Assembly: GCA_037443645.1 (NCBI GenBank)
Contig: JBBINY010000024.1
Location: forward strand, 1 to 39,059
DNA length: 39,059 bases
Reading direction: 5' to 3'
Source of the DNA: UBA2336 sp037443645
GTDB lineage: Bacteria > Bacteroidota > Bacteroidia > Cytophagales > Cyclobacteriaceae
Positions 17,693 to 25,412 of this stretch are shown one piece after another; within the stretch, counting starts at the first letter, position 1, and the number at the start of each line of letters is the position of its first letter. Below the pieces are notes generated by a model. It searched no databases and was not told the origin of the DNA. It was given only the letters and a program-made list of their open reading frames with translations. A program made the position numbers and the translations under genes.

Positions 17693-18580
17693 ATGACAGG
17701 CAAGCCATTCAAATCCGGTTTTGTAAGCATTGTGGGCAAACCCAACGTGGGAAAATCTACATTAATGAACCGGTTGATTGGTGAACAACTGTCCATCGCC
17801 ACACCGAAAGCCCAAACAACACGGCACCGGATTATGGGCATCCTGAACGGGGAAGCCTTTCAGATCGTTTACTCAGACACACCCGGCATCCTTGAACCAA
17901 AGTATGCCCTGCATGAAGCCATGATGAACTTCGTAACCGTATCGCTGGAAGATGCCGACCTGATTTTGCTGGTGGTGGAGTTAGGCGAAAAGTTCGATGC
18001 CAAAACGTTCGACCGGTTCCGGAAAATCCAAACACCCGTTATTCTTGTAATCAATAAGATTGACCTGGCGAAAGGATCACAGGTTACTGATAAAGTACAT
18101 CACTGGAAAGAACACCTGAATGACCTGAAAGCCATTATACCGGTTTCGGCATCAACGGGTGAGAACATGGCTTTGCTGTTTAACACCATCCTGGAGGCAA
18201 TTCCCGAGCATCCCGCGTACTTTCCTCAAGATGATCTTTCGGACAAGTCGGAACGTTTTTTTGCCGGTGAAATCATCCGCGAGAAAATTTTTATGAACGT
18301 TGAACAGGAGGTTCCATACAGCACCGAAGTGCGGGTAACGGAGTTCAAAGAAGAAGATGCGATTATTCGAATGCGGGCCGAGATTTATGTGGAACGTGAC
18401 TCCCAAAAAGGCATCCTGATCGGCAAAGGAGGAAGCATGTTAAAAAAACTCGGTACGGAATCACGTGAAGCCATGGAGGCCTTCTTCAATAAAAAGGTTT
18501 TTCTGGAAACACACGTAAAGGTTGCTGATAACTGGAGAAAACAAAAAGATAAATTAAGAAGGTTTGGATACCTCGACTAA
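17693..18580 (+). CDS. era: GTPase Era
   Basis: 295 residues from the ATG at 17693. A TTG at 17666 would add nine residues but lies just after the tRNA hairpin, and the family begins at the ATG. The G domain has GKPNVGKST (15-23), DTPG, and NKID; the KH domain near the C-terminus has GILIGKGGSMLKKLG. Era binds the 3' end of 16S rRNA and acts in 30S maturation. Another ribosome-assembly GTPase, Der, starts 16 bases downstream, so they are likely cotranscribed. Confidence 0.96.
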   Translation: MTGKPFKSGFVSIVGKPNVGKSTLMNRLIGEQLSIATPKAQTTRHRIMGILNGEAFQIVYSDTPGILEPKYALHEAMMNFVTVSLEDADLILLVVELGEKFDAKTFDRFRKIQTPVILVINKIDLAKGSQVTDKVHHWKEHLNDLKAIIPVSASTGENMALLFNTILEAIPEHPAYFPQDDLSDKSERFFAGEIIREKIFMNVEQEVPYSTEVRVTEFKEEDAIIRMRAEIYVERDSQKGILIGKGGSMLKKLGTESREAMEAFFNKKVFLETHVKVADNWRKQKDKLRRFGYLD

Positions 18581-18596
18581 GTAGCTCATTTGCAGC

Positions 18597-19904
18597 ATGG
18601 CAAACATTGTGGCGATCGTAGGAAGACCCAACGTTGGAAAATCAACCTTATTCAACAGGCTGATTGAAAAACGGCAGGCGATCATGGATGACATCCCGGG
18701 TGTTACCCGAGACCGGCACTATGGGTATGCCGAATGGACAGGACATTTTTTTACTGTAATCGATACGGGTGGTTATGTTACCGGCTCGGAGGACAAATTT
18801 GAATCGGAAATACGCAAGCAGGTGGCTATGGCCATTGATGAGGCATCGGCAGTACTATTTGTGGTGGATTGCAAAGACGGACTTACCGGCTTTGATAAAG
18901 ATTTTGCCAACGTTATCCGTGCATCCAAAAAACCCGTATTCATAGCCGCCAACAAAGCTGATACGCCCGAAAAAACCACGCATGCCATGGAATTCTATGA
19001 GTTAGGCCTGGGTGAGGTTTACCCGATATCCGCTGAAAACGGGAGTGGAACCGGAGAACTGCTGGATGACCTTGTAAAAATATTTCCATCGGAAGGCGTA
19101 GAAGATCCGAATGCGGGCATTCCGAAAATTTCAATTCTGGGCAGGCCCAATGTGGGCAAGTCTTCGTTACTGAATGCTTTGCTCGGCTCAGAGCGCAGCA
19201 TTGTTACGGATGAGGCCGGAACAACCCGCGATGCCATCCATTCCCATTACAAACTGTATGGTAAAAACTTCATTTTGATTGATACAGCCGGTATCCGCAA
19301 AAAATCCAAAGTGAAAGACGATGTGGAGTTCTACTCCGTGTTGCGCTCGCTTCGGGCCCTGGAAGAAAGTGATGTGTGCATTGTGGTACTGGATGCCGAG
19401 CGCAAGATCGAATCGCAGGATGTGAACATCATCAGCCTGGCCCACCGCCAGGGCAAAGGCATCATAATCATGGTAAACAAGTGGGATTTGATCGAAAAAG
19501 ACACAAAGACGGCCGATACCTATAAAAAAGACATTCTGGAAAAACTGGCCCCCATTGACTATGTCCCCATTGTTTTTGCCTCTGCTTTAACCAAACAGCG
19601 CATTTTCCAGGTCATTGAAAGGGCCGTTAAGGTTTTTGAGAATAAAACCATTAAAATTCCTACATCCCGCCTGAACGAGGCTATCCTGCCTGAAATTGAG
19701 CGATACCCCCCACCGGCCATTAAGGGTAAATTCATCCAGATCAAATACATTACCCAGGTAAATGCCCGGTTTCCATCGTTTGCATTCTTTTGCAACCTGC
19801 CGCAGTACATTCAGCCGGCTTACGAAGGTTACCTTGAAAACAAGTTGCGCGAACATTTCGATTTTGAGGGGGTACCCGTGCGGCTTATTTTCAAGAAAAA
19901 ATAA
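18597..19904 (+). CDS. der: Ribosome biogenesis GTPase Der (EngA)
   Basis: 435 residues with two tandem G domains, the hallmark of Der: GRPNVGKST at 9-17 with DTGG and NKAD, and GRPNVGKSS at 182-190 with DTAG and NKWD. A C-terminal KH-like domain follows (KGKFIQIKYITQVNARFPSFAFFCN). It functions in 50S subunit assembly. The gene follows era closely. Confidence 0.97.
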   Translation: MANIVAIVGRPNVGKSTLFNRLIEKRQAIMDDIPGVTRDRHYGYAEWTGHFFTVIDTGGYVTGSEDKFESEIRKQVAMAIDEASAVLFVVDCKDGLTGFDKDFANVIRASKKPVFIAANKADTPEKTTHAMEFYELGLGEVYPISAENGSGTGELLDDLVKIFPSEGVEDPNAGIPKISILGRPNVGKSSLLNALLGSERSIVTDEAGTTRDAIHSHYKLYGKNFILIDTAGIRKKSKVKDDVEFYSVLRSLRALEESDVCIVVLDAERKIESQDVNIISLAHRQGKGIIIMVNKWDLIEKDTKTADTYKKDILEKLAPIDYVPIVFASALTKQRIFQVIERAVKVFENKTIKIPTSRLNEAILPEIERYPPPAIKGKFIQIKYITQVNARFPSFAFFCNLPQYIQPAYEGYLENKLREHFDFEGVPVRLIFKKK

Positions 19905-19942
19905 AATTCTTACCCGCACCCCCTGACATGTTCAATTCATGG

Positions 19943-19950
19943 TATATTTG
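19943..19950 (+). promoter_or_regulatory. -7 element upstream of the small lipoprotein gene
   Basis: TATATTTG, a perfect TAnnTTTG, 28 bases before the ATG at 19978. No matching -33 TTG is seen. Confidence 0.55.
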
Positions 19951-19977
19951 CGGCATATTTTTAAAAACCTGTAAACT

Positions 19978-20136
19978 ATGAAAAAGTTAATCGCCCTGTT
20001 AATGGTTTGCGGTCTTGCTTTTGCGTTCGTTGCTTGCGGTGGTAAAAAGGCTGAAGAAGCTGCTACTGAACCTGCAACGGAAGAAGCAGCTCCGGCTGCC
20101 GATACAACAGCAACTGACAGCACTGCTAATCAGTAA
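19978..20136 (+). CDS. Small Ala/Glu/Thr-rich lipoprotein
   Basis: 52 residues. The N-terminus MKKLIALLMVCGLAFAFVAC is a lipoprotein signal peptide with lipobox FVAC and Cys20 as the lipidated residue. The mature part, about 33 residues, is low-complexity and rich in Ala, Glu, Thr and Asp, with no aromatic residue. A perfect -7 element lies upstream and a strong terminator downstream, so it is a stand-alone transcription unit and probably a real, well-expressed gene. Short, disordered lipoproteins like this are common in Cytophagales; no function is known. Confidence 0.85.
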   Translation: MKKLIALLMVCGLAFAFVACGGKKAEEAATEPATEEAAPAADTTATDSTANQ

Positions 20137-20164
20137 TCAATCGAAACAAGATTGTATTCCAGGG

Positions 20165-20196
20165 AAGGCTTTAGAAATCTAAAGCCTTTTTTATTT
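20165..20196 (+). terminator. Rho-independent terminator of the lipoprotein gene
   Basis: The near-perfect inverted repeat AAGGCTTTAGA / TCTAAAGCCTT (20165-20175 with 20178-20188) is followed by a T-rich tract. The two-base centre means the top pair or pairs stay open. Confidence 0.88.
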
Positions 20197-20206
20197 TCAG
20201 AGAATA

Positions 20207-20827
20207 TTGACTGAGCAAGAGATAACGAATGCACTTGCCTGCCACGTTCCCGATAGGTCAGTGGCCTACTGCCTGGACCTGTGGCGGAACAATCCGTTTT
20301 CTCTTGTTCTTACCAAAACACGGCATACCAAGGCAGGCGATTTTTCGGTGAAGCAACAAGCCAGCCGCATCACCATTAACCGTGATCTGAACCCCTTTCA
20401 ATTTCTTATTACCTACATTCATGAGGTCGCACACCTACGCGTTCACAAAAAAATTAACTGCCTCGTTCAACCGCATGGGGCAGCCTGGAAAACTGAATTC
20501 AAGCAGCTGCTGGAGCCTTTGTTAACCCCCGAAGTCTTTCCCTTGCACGTCCTGACTTGCCTCATTACCCATATGCGAAAGCCAAGAGCATCCACCTGCT
20601 CGGATGCCCGGTTAACCCATGCATTACGCCAATTCGACCAGGCTGGTGTAACCGGCATTGCATTAGATGAACTGTCGGAGGGGAGCATATTTAGGCTTCG
20701 TGGAAGGCAATTCAAAAAAGGCAAACTTCGCAGAACGCGCGTTTACTGTCACGAAATAGCAACAAACCGGAATTTCCTGGTCGGGTACAACGTTTTGGTG
20801 GAACCGGGGGATACTCAAAACCGGTAG
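20207..20827 (+). CDS. SprT-like zinc metalloprotease domain protein
   Basis: 206 residues. YIHEVAHLRVH holds the zinc motif HEVAH at 72-76, and QPHGAAWK, about 17 residues later, fits the third ligand region of the SprT/Spartan family. No C4 zinc ribbon is seen in the C-terminal half. The only usable start is TTG at 20207, since no in-frame ATG exists before the domain; it lies 11 bases after the terminator tract of the lipoprotein gene, so its own promoter is unclear. The last 13 bases overlap the convergent NagB gene. The family includes Spartan DNA-protein crosslink proteases, but bacterial members are mostly uncharacterised. Confidence 0.82.
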   Translation: MTEQEITNALACHVPDRSVAYCLDLWRNNPFSLVLTKTRHTKAGDFSVKQQASRITINRDLNPFQFLITYIHEVAHLRVHKKINCLVQPHGAAWKTEFKQLLEPLLTPEVFPLHVLTCLITHMRKPRASTCSDARLTHALRQFDQAGVTGIALDELSEGSIFRLRGRQFKKGKLRRTRVYCHEIATNRNFLVGYNVLVEPGDTQNR

Positions 20828-22716
20828 CGAACGAATGCCTCCATAGCCTCGTAATCGGCAAGGCCAAGTTTGTTGTAGGCTGCAGCGGTGGCATGATTCC
20901 GGTCTTCGGCACGCACCCAGAATTCACGCTGGTCTGTTCCTGGAAACAACGCACTGTCCTTCTGAGATTGGTGCTTGAAAATGGCTTTGCGCTTACGCAA
21001 CAATTCATCCGGACTCAAGGGCACAGCCATTTCAATCTGGTCAATATCCCATTCCTGCCATGCACCACGATACAGCCATACATAGCATTGCTTCATCCAT
21101 GGCTTTTTCTTCAACCGGTTAATGGCTTCGAAAATGGCAGAAAGGCAAACGCGGTGTGTTCCGTGGGGATCGGAAAGATCGCCTGCTGCATATATCTGGT
21201 GCGGTTTAATGTCTTCCAGCAACCTGACGATGATTTGAATGTCTTCTTCACTGAGCGGTTTCTTTTTCACTTTGCCGGTTTCATAAAACGGCATATCCAG
21301 AAAGTGAATGTTCTGTTCCGGAATACCCACATACCGGCAGGCTGCTTTGGCTTCCCCCCTTCTGATCAACCCCTTGATCTGCATTACTTCAGGGCTATCC
21401 ACCTGGGCCGGTCTCTTTTTAGTCAGTGCTGTGGTTATTTGTTTCAATAGCTTTGCGCTGGCCGATTTGTTGAGCTGAAATGAGTCACTGAAATCATTTA
21501 CGAAATCAGCAAAACGTATAACGTCATCATCAAACACGGCTATATTACCCGAGGTTTGATACGCCACGTGAACTTCATGTCCCTGATCAACCAGCCGGAT
21601 GAACGTTCCGCCCATAGAAATCACATCATCATCCGGATGGGGTGAAAAAATTACTGCGCGCTTTGGAAATGGTTTTGCCCGTTCAGGCCGGTGGGTATCA
21701 TCTGCTTTCGGTTTGCCTCCCGGCCAACCGGTAATAGTATGCTGCAACTCGTTAAACACTTTAATGTTTACCTGGTAGGCCGATGTGTACGCTGTCATGA
21801 TATCACCCATTCCATGCTCGGTGTAATCGGTATTGGTGAGTTTGAGAACCGGTTTGTTTACTTTTTGACTGAGCCATACCACCGCTTTACGAACCAGCTT
21901 TTCGCTCCAATGCTCCACGGCATCAAGCAGCCAGGGTGTTTTAATCCGGGTCAGTTCGGATGAGGAGGCATTGTCCAGAACAACCGTTGCATTCGGGTGA
22001 GCCTGCAGGAACGAAGAAGGGTTCTGATCCGTTACCGGACCTTCCACTGCTTTTTGAATGATGGAAGCCTTGCCTTCGCCCCAGGCCATCATGATAATGC
22101 GCCTTGCTTTCAGGATGGTGCCCACGCCCATCGTTATGGCCTTGCGGGGTACGTTCTCCTCGCCAAAGAAATCGCTGGCTGCATCCATGCGGGTAACATG
22201 GTCAAGCGTAATCAGCCGGGTAAACGACTTTTCGGTTGAGCCGGGCTCATTAAAACCAATATGACCGGTACGGCCAATGCCCAGTAACTGGATATCAATC
22301 CCTCCCAAGTCCTGTATCTTCTTCTCGTAGCTTTTGCAGAAGGCACCCACTTTTTCCCGGACTACCGTACCATCCGGGATGTGGATGTTTCTGGCCGGTA
22401 TGTCAATATGGTCGAACAAATACTCCTGCATAAACCTTACATAACTTTGCAGCGAATCCGGATTCATGGGATAATATTCGTCCAGGTTAAAGGTGTGCAC
22501 ATTTTTAAAACTCAGCCCTTTCTTTTTGTGCAGCTTAACCAGTTCATCGTAAACTCGGGTGGGTGTTGAACCGGTTGCAAGCCCCAGCACACAAGGTTTT
22601 TTTTCCCGCTGCCGGGTTTTGATAAGGGCCGCAATTTCATTCGCTACGAATACCGAAGCCTCTTCGGAAGTTGCAAATATGATTACCGGAATTTTTTCGG
22701 GATTCTGTGAAATCAT
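20815..22716 (-). CDS. nagB: Glucosamine-6-phosphate deaminase fused to a PIG-L/LmbE deacetylase domain
   Basis: 633 residues. Residues 1 to about 270 are NagB: GLATGSTPTRVYDELV, FNLDEYYPM with Asp79 (E. coli Asp72), and GIGRTGHIGFNEPGS with His152 and Glu157 (E. coli His143 and Glu148). The E. coli Asp141 position is Thr150 here. After a linker of about 80 residues comes a PIG-L domain with SPHPDDDVISMGG (His360) and DPHGTHR (His518, His521), the full zinc site of this deacetylase family. NagB turns glucosamine-6-phosphate into fructose-6-phosphate and ammonia. The deacetylase half may act on GlcNAc-6-phosphate, as no nagA is present. It is the last gene of the operon, four bases after murQ. 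Confidence 0.92.
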   Translation of the reverse strand: MISQNPEKIPVIIFATSEEASVFVANEIAALIKTRQREKKPCVLGLATGSTPTRVYDELVKLHKKKGLSFKNVHTFNLDEYYPMNPDSLQSYVRFMQEYLFDHIDIPARNIHIPDGTVVREKVGAFCKSYEKKIQDLGGIDIQLLGIGRTGHIGFNEPGSTEKSFTRLITLDHVTRMDAASDFFGEENVPRKAITMGVGTILKARRIIMMAWGEGKASIIQKAVEGPVTDQNPSSFLQAHPNATVVLDNASSSELTRIKTPWLLDAVEHWSEKLVRKAVVWLSQKVNKPVLKLTNTDYTEHGMGDIMTAYTSAYQVNIKVFNELQHTITGWPGGKPKADDTHRPERAKPFPKRAVIFSPHPDDDVISMGGTFIRLVDQGHEVHVAYQTSGNIAVFDDDVIRFADFVNDFSDSFQLNKSASAKLLKQITTALTKKRPAQVDSPEVMQIKGLIRRGEAKAACRYVGIPEQNIHFLDMPFYETGKVKKKPLSEEDIQIIVRLLEDIKPHQIYAAGDLSDPHGTHRVCLSAIFEAINRLKKKPWMKQCYVWLYRGAWQEWDIDQIEMAVPLSPDELLRKRKAIFKHQSQKDSALFPGTDQREFWVRAEDRNHATAAAYNKLGLADYEAMEAFVRYRF

Positions 22717-22720
22717 GTGA

Positions 22721-23548
22721 CTATTTTTTTTGTGTATTCACTGCTTTCCTTACCGATCCGTACATTTTCAGAAGCACGGCCGCTTGTTCGGCATCTACGG
22801 ATAACTCTTCCATGATGATCCGCACTCCGCGGTGGATCAGCTTATTGTTGGTGAGTTGCATGTCCACCATTTTATTGCCTTTTACCCGCCCCAGTTTTAT
22901 CATAACCGAGGTGGAAATCATATTCAGCACCAGCTTTTGTGCCGTGCCAGCCTTCATGCGTGTGCTGCCGGTAACGAATTCAGGTCCAACAATTACTTCG
23001 ATTGGAAAATCTGACACATGGGCCATTTCGGTATTCTTATTGCAGGTAATGCAGCCTGTTGTAATGCCGTACTTCCGTGCATCGGTCAATCCGCCTACCA
23101 CGTAGGGAGTTTTTCCTGAAGCCGCTATTCCGATTAACACATCATTGGAACTGATTTTGTATTCCAATAAATCTTTCCAGGCCTGCCGGGTATCATCCTC
23201 TACGTGTTCAACGGCCTTGCGAATGGCCTTATCGCCACCGGCTATCAGGCCGATGACGCGCCCCTGCGGCATACCGTAGGTGGGTGGTATTTCGCTGGCA
23301 TCAACTATACCTAAGCGGCCGCTGGTTCCTGCCCCGATGTAAAACAACCGTCCGTTGGCTTTCATTCTTTGAACTATTACGGCTACCAGCTTTTCGATTC
23401 TCGGAATTACCTTTTCCACTGCTTTGGGAACTGCCTTATCCTCCTTATTAATATTCTTCAGCAATGCACGAATGCTCATCCGCTCAAGCCGGTCGTAAAA
23501 AGACGTTGACTCCGTAACATTTACCGTATTCGCTTTTTTTTGACCCAT
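22721..23548 (-). CDS. murQ: N-acetylmuramic acid 6-phosphate etherase
   Basis: 275 residues with one SIS domain. GAGTSGRLGIVDASEIPPTYG includes Glu86, and KAVEHVEDD includes Glu114; these match the catalytic glutamates of E. coli MurQ. GIAASGKTPYVVGGL and NMISTSVMIKLGRVKGNKMVDM are also typical. It removes lactate from MurNAc-6-phosphate to give GlcNAc-6-phosphate during cell-wall recycling. It is slightly shorter than E. coli MurQ at the C-terminus. It directly abuts the kinase gene upstream and the NagB fusion gene downstream. Confidence 0.95.
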   Translation of the reverse strand: MGQKKANTVNVTESTSFYDRLERMSIRALLKNINKEDKAVPKAVEKVIPRIEKLVAVIVQRMKANGRLFYIGAGTSGRLGIVDASEIPPTYGMPQGRVIGLIAGGDKAIRKAVEHVEDDTRQAWKDLLEYKISSNDVLIGIAASGKTPYVVGGLTDARKYGITTGCITCNKNTEMAHVSDFPIEVIVGPEFVTGSTRMKAGTAQKLVLNMISTSVMIKLGRVKGNKMVDMQLTNNKLIHRGVRIIMEELSVDAEQAAVLLKMYGSVRKAVNTQKK

Positions 23549-24394
23549 TTAGTATTCCGTCTTTTGATGGTACAACGTTAACCCGGCTATCGGACTTTCC
23601 AGTATATTTTTCACAACAATTCCTTTATCGTTACCTACCTGGCGAAGAACGTCACTGAAATAGAAAGCTACCGAACCTACAAAATGAACTTTTACATGAG
23701 CGGCCCGGTCATACTTCAGAATATTTCTCTCAAAAAACTCAGTGAATCCTTTATACACCAGGTTGTAACAATAAGGTTCCTTCAGGTGCTGAAAGACGAA
23801 ATGTGAGAAACTTCCTAAAAACCGGCTGGGCATGTCCTGGCTATACACCCGGTTAAGCATTTCATCACGATCCATGGGGAAGCGCTTCTTAAACTGATCC
23901 CACAGTTTTGGCGGAAGGTCCTTTCTCAGGTAATCGCCCAGGATGCACTTACCCATCCAGGCACCTGACCCTTCATCGCCCAGCACATAGCCAAGCGAGG
24001 TTACATTCTCCACAATTTTTTTTCCATCATAATAGCAGGAGTTGGCGCCTGTTCCTAAAATGCAGGCAATTCCTTCCTCCCGTCCGCAAAGAGCGCGGGC
24101 TGCCGCTTCCAGGTCATGCCAGATTTCGATGTATGCATTGGCAAACTGTCGTTGTAATACCTGGCGAATCATCTGCCGGTTGCGGTCGGATGAACAGCCC
24201 GTTCCGTAGTAATAGATTTCCCCGATGGGATGTTTGATTTGCGGAAGCACCACCTCGCGAATTTCCGTTTCGAATTGCTCAATGGGTTGATAATATGGAT
24301 TATATCCGAGCGATTGTGCCTGCTCAACTGTGTTATCATTACTGATGATACGCCAATCGGTTTTAGAGGCTCCGCTATCGGCAATAAGGATCAT
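23549..24394 (-). CDS. BadF/BadG-type N-acetylglucosamine or N-acetylmuramic acid kinase
   Basis: 281 residues from the ATG at 24394; an ATG ten codons further up overlaps the previous stop as TAATG and is a real alternative. The chosen start gives MILIADSGASKTDW, the usual family N-terminus, which is the phosphate-1 loop. ACILGTGANSCYYDG and GYVLGDEGSGAWMGK are the second phosphate and adenosine motifs of the BadF/BadG/BcrA/BcrD ATPase family. By context beside murQ it is probably the MurNAc/GlcNAc kinase; a BadF-type MurK is known next to murQ in Tannerella forsythia. Substrate choice cannot be read from sequence. Confidence 0.88.
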   Translation of the reverse strand: MILIADSGASKTDWRIISNDNTVEQAQSLGYNPYYQPIEQFETEIREVVLPQIKHPIGEIYYYGTGCSSDRNRQMIRQVLQRQFANAYIEIWHDLEAAARALCGREEGIACILGTGANSCYYDGKKIVENVTSLGYVLGDEGSGAWMGKCILGDYLRKDLPPKLWDQFKKRFPMDRDEMLNRVYSQDMPSRFLGSFSHFVFQHLKEPYCYNLVYKGFTEFFERNILKYDRAAHVKVHFVGSVAFYFSDVLRQVGNDKGIVVKNILESPIAGLTLYHQKTEY

Positions 24395-24423
24395 GGCCAA
24401 CAAATTACAAATTGTGAAGGACA

Positions 24424-24660
24424 TTAAACGAGTTTGCCGATGGCAGTGAATTTATCGAACACTTTTTCGGTATGGGGCGCATCCTTCAGCTCATCGGTTA
24501 AATCCTGCCCGGCCCAGTGTTCATAATGCTTACCGGTCTGCCACAGCCGCGAGCCGGTAACATCATAGATCAACCCTTTGTAGGCCACCCATACTGCGGG
24601 TTTATCCTGTCCGTTGCGTAAGGCCAGTTCGGCTTTTGTATACATAGGTAGTGACTCCAT
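24424..24660 (-). CDS. Small cytochrome b5-like heme/steroid-binding domain protein
   Basis: 78 residues. VAYKGLIYDVTGSRLW, GKHYEHWAGQDLTDEL and the closing APH..KVFDKFTAIGKLV match the short cytochrome b5-like family (COG4892 type). His44 in GKHYEHW and the His in APH are candidate heme ligands. It has no signal peptide or membrane helix. Its ATG overlaps the stop of the RDD gene and its stop overlaps a possible start of the kinase gene (both TAATG), so translation looks coupled along the operon. Why a heme-type protein is in a sugar-recycling operon is unclear. Confidence 0.82.
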   Translation of the reverse strand: MESLPMYTKAELALRNGQDKPAVWVAYKGLIYDVTGSRLWQTGKHYEHWAGQDLTDELKDAPHTEKVFDKFTAIGKLV

Positions 24661-25370
24661 TACCGGGATGTAATGTGGCCATAATCCTTCACAATGGTAT
24701 AGAGAAATTTCACCGGAGGCATATCGGATTGAATGCCCAGCAGCGCCTTGATTTTTTCAGTTACCGCCAGTACTGGCCTGTCATTTCCGCTGGTACGGTT
24801 TAATTCAAGCGCCTGATGGATGAGTTCAATGTCTGCATCGGTTAGTTGATCGACCTGGTGAAATACCGGTATATAGTCTTCATGGGCAAGCGTAAACACC
24901 TGACTTGCCGTTACCTCCTGCTGCTTCGCCAATTTTATCACTGCAGTTCCGGCAGCGATATCCCCAAGCCGCTGGCCCCTGCCATTTACCGCAATGGTGA
25001 GCATGGCGATTGCTCCCGACAGGATGTCAATTTCGACTAAACGGAGCAACCAGCGGATAATGTAGTTACCAATAGTTGGCGGTGTGCCGTCCAGCCGAAC
25101 CACTTTTATACCCATTTGCTTCTTTCCGGGGCTTTGACCGTCCATAAAAATTTCAAACAGCACGTGGTACAGAAAAACCGGAATGACAAGCAGCGTGATG
25201 AAAACCGCGCCTGAGTTTATTTCTGATGAAACCAGTATAATCAACATCAAAATAAAATAAGCGATGATAATGGCCAGGTCGATCAAGTAGGCAAAAATCC
25301 GGTCTCCCAGGCTGGCGGCCGGATAGCGGACTTCAACATTCTGTGTCGTTCGTATAGTAACAGTTTGCAT
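24660..25370 (-). CDS. RDD family membrane protein
   Basis: 236 residues. The N-terminal 150 residues form the RDD domain: ASLGDRIFAYLIDLAIIIAY (Arg and Asp of the name motif), GQSPGKKQMGIKVVRLDG, and about three to four membrane helices. The C-terminal 80 residues are soluble and charged. RDD proteins are proposed transporters or membrane adaptors; function is not settled. It heads the amino-sugar operon and is divergent from the dipeptidase gene with 42 bases between. In many Bacteroidota an RDD gene sits next to a SpoIIM gene, which here lies just beyond the dipeptidase. Confidence 0.9.
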   Translation of the reverse strand: MQTVTIRTTQNVEVRYPAASLGDRIFAYLIDLAIIIAYFILMLIILVSSEINSGAVFITLLVIPVFLYHVLFEIFMDGQSPGKKQMGIKVVRLDGTPPTIGNYIIRWLLRLVEIDILSGAIAMLTIAVNGRGQRLGDIAAGTAVIKLAKQQEVTASQVFTLAHEDYIPVFHQVDQLTDADIELIHQALELNRTSGNDRPVLAVTEKIKALLGIQSDMPPVKFLYTIVKDYGHITSR

Positions 25371-25412
25371 CCCTTCAAAAAATCAGTAATCTTTCAAACA
25401 AATCCCCATCGT

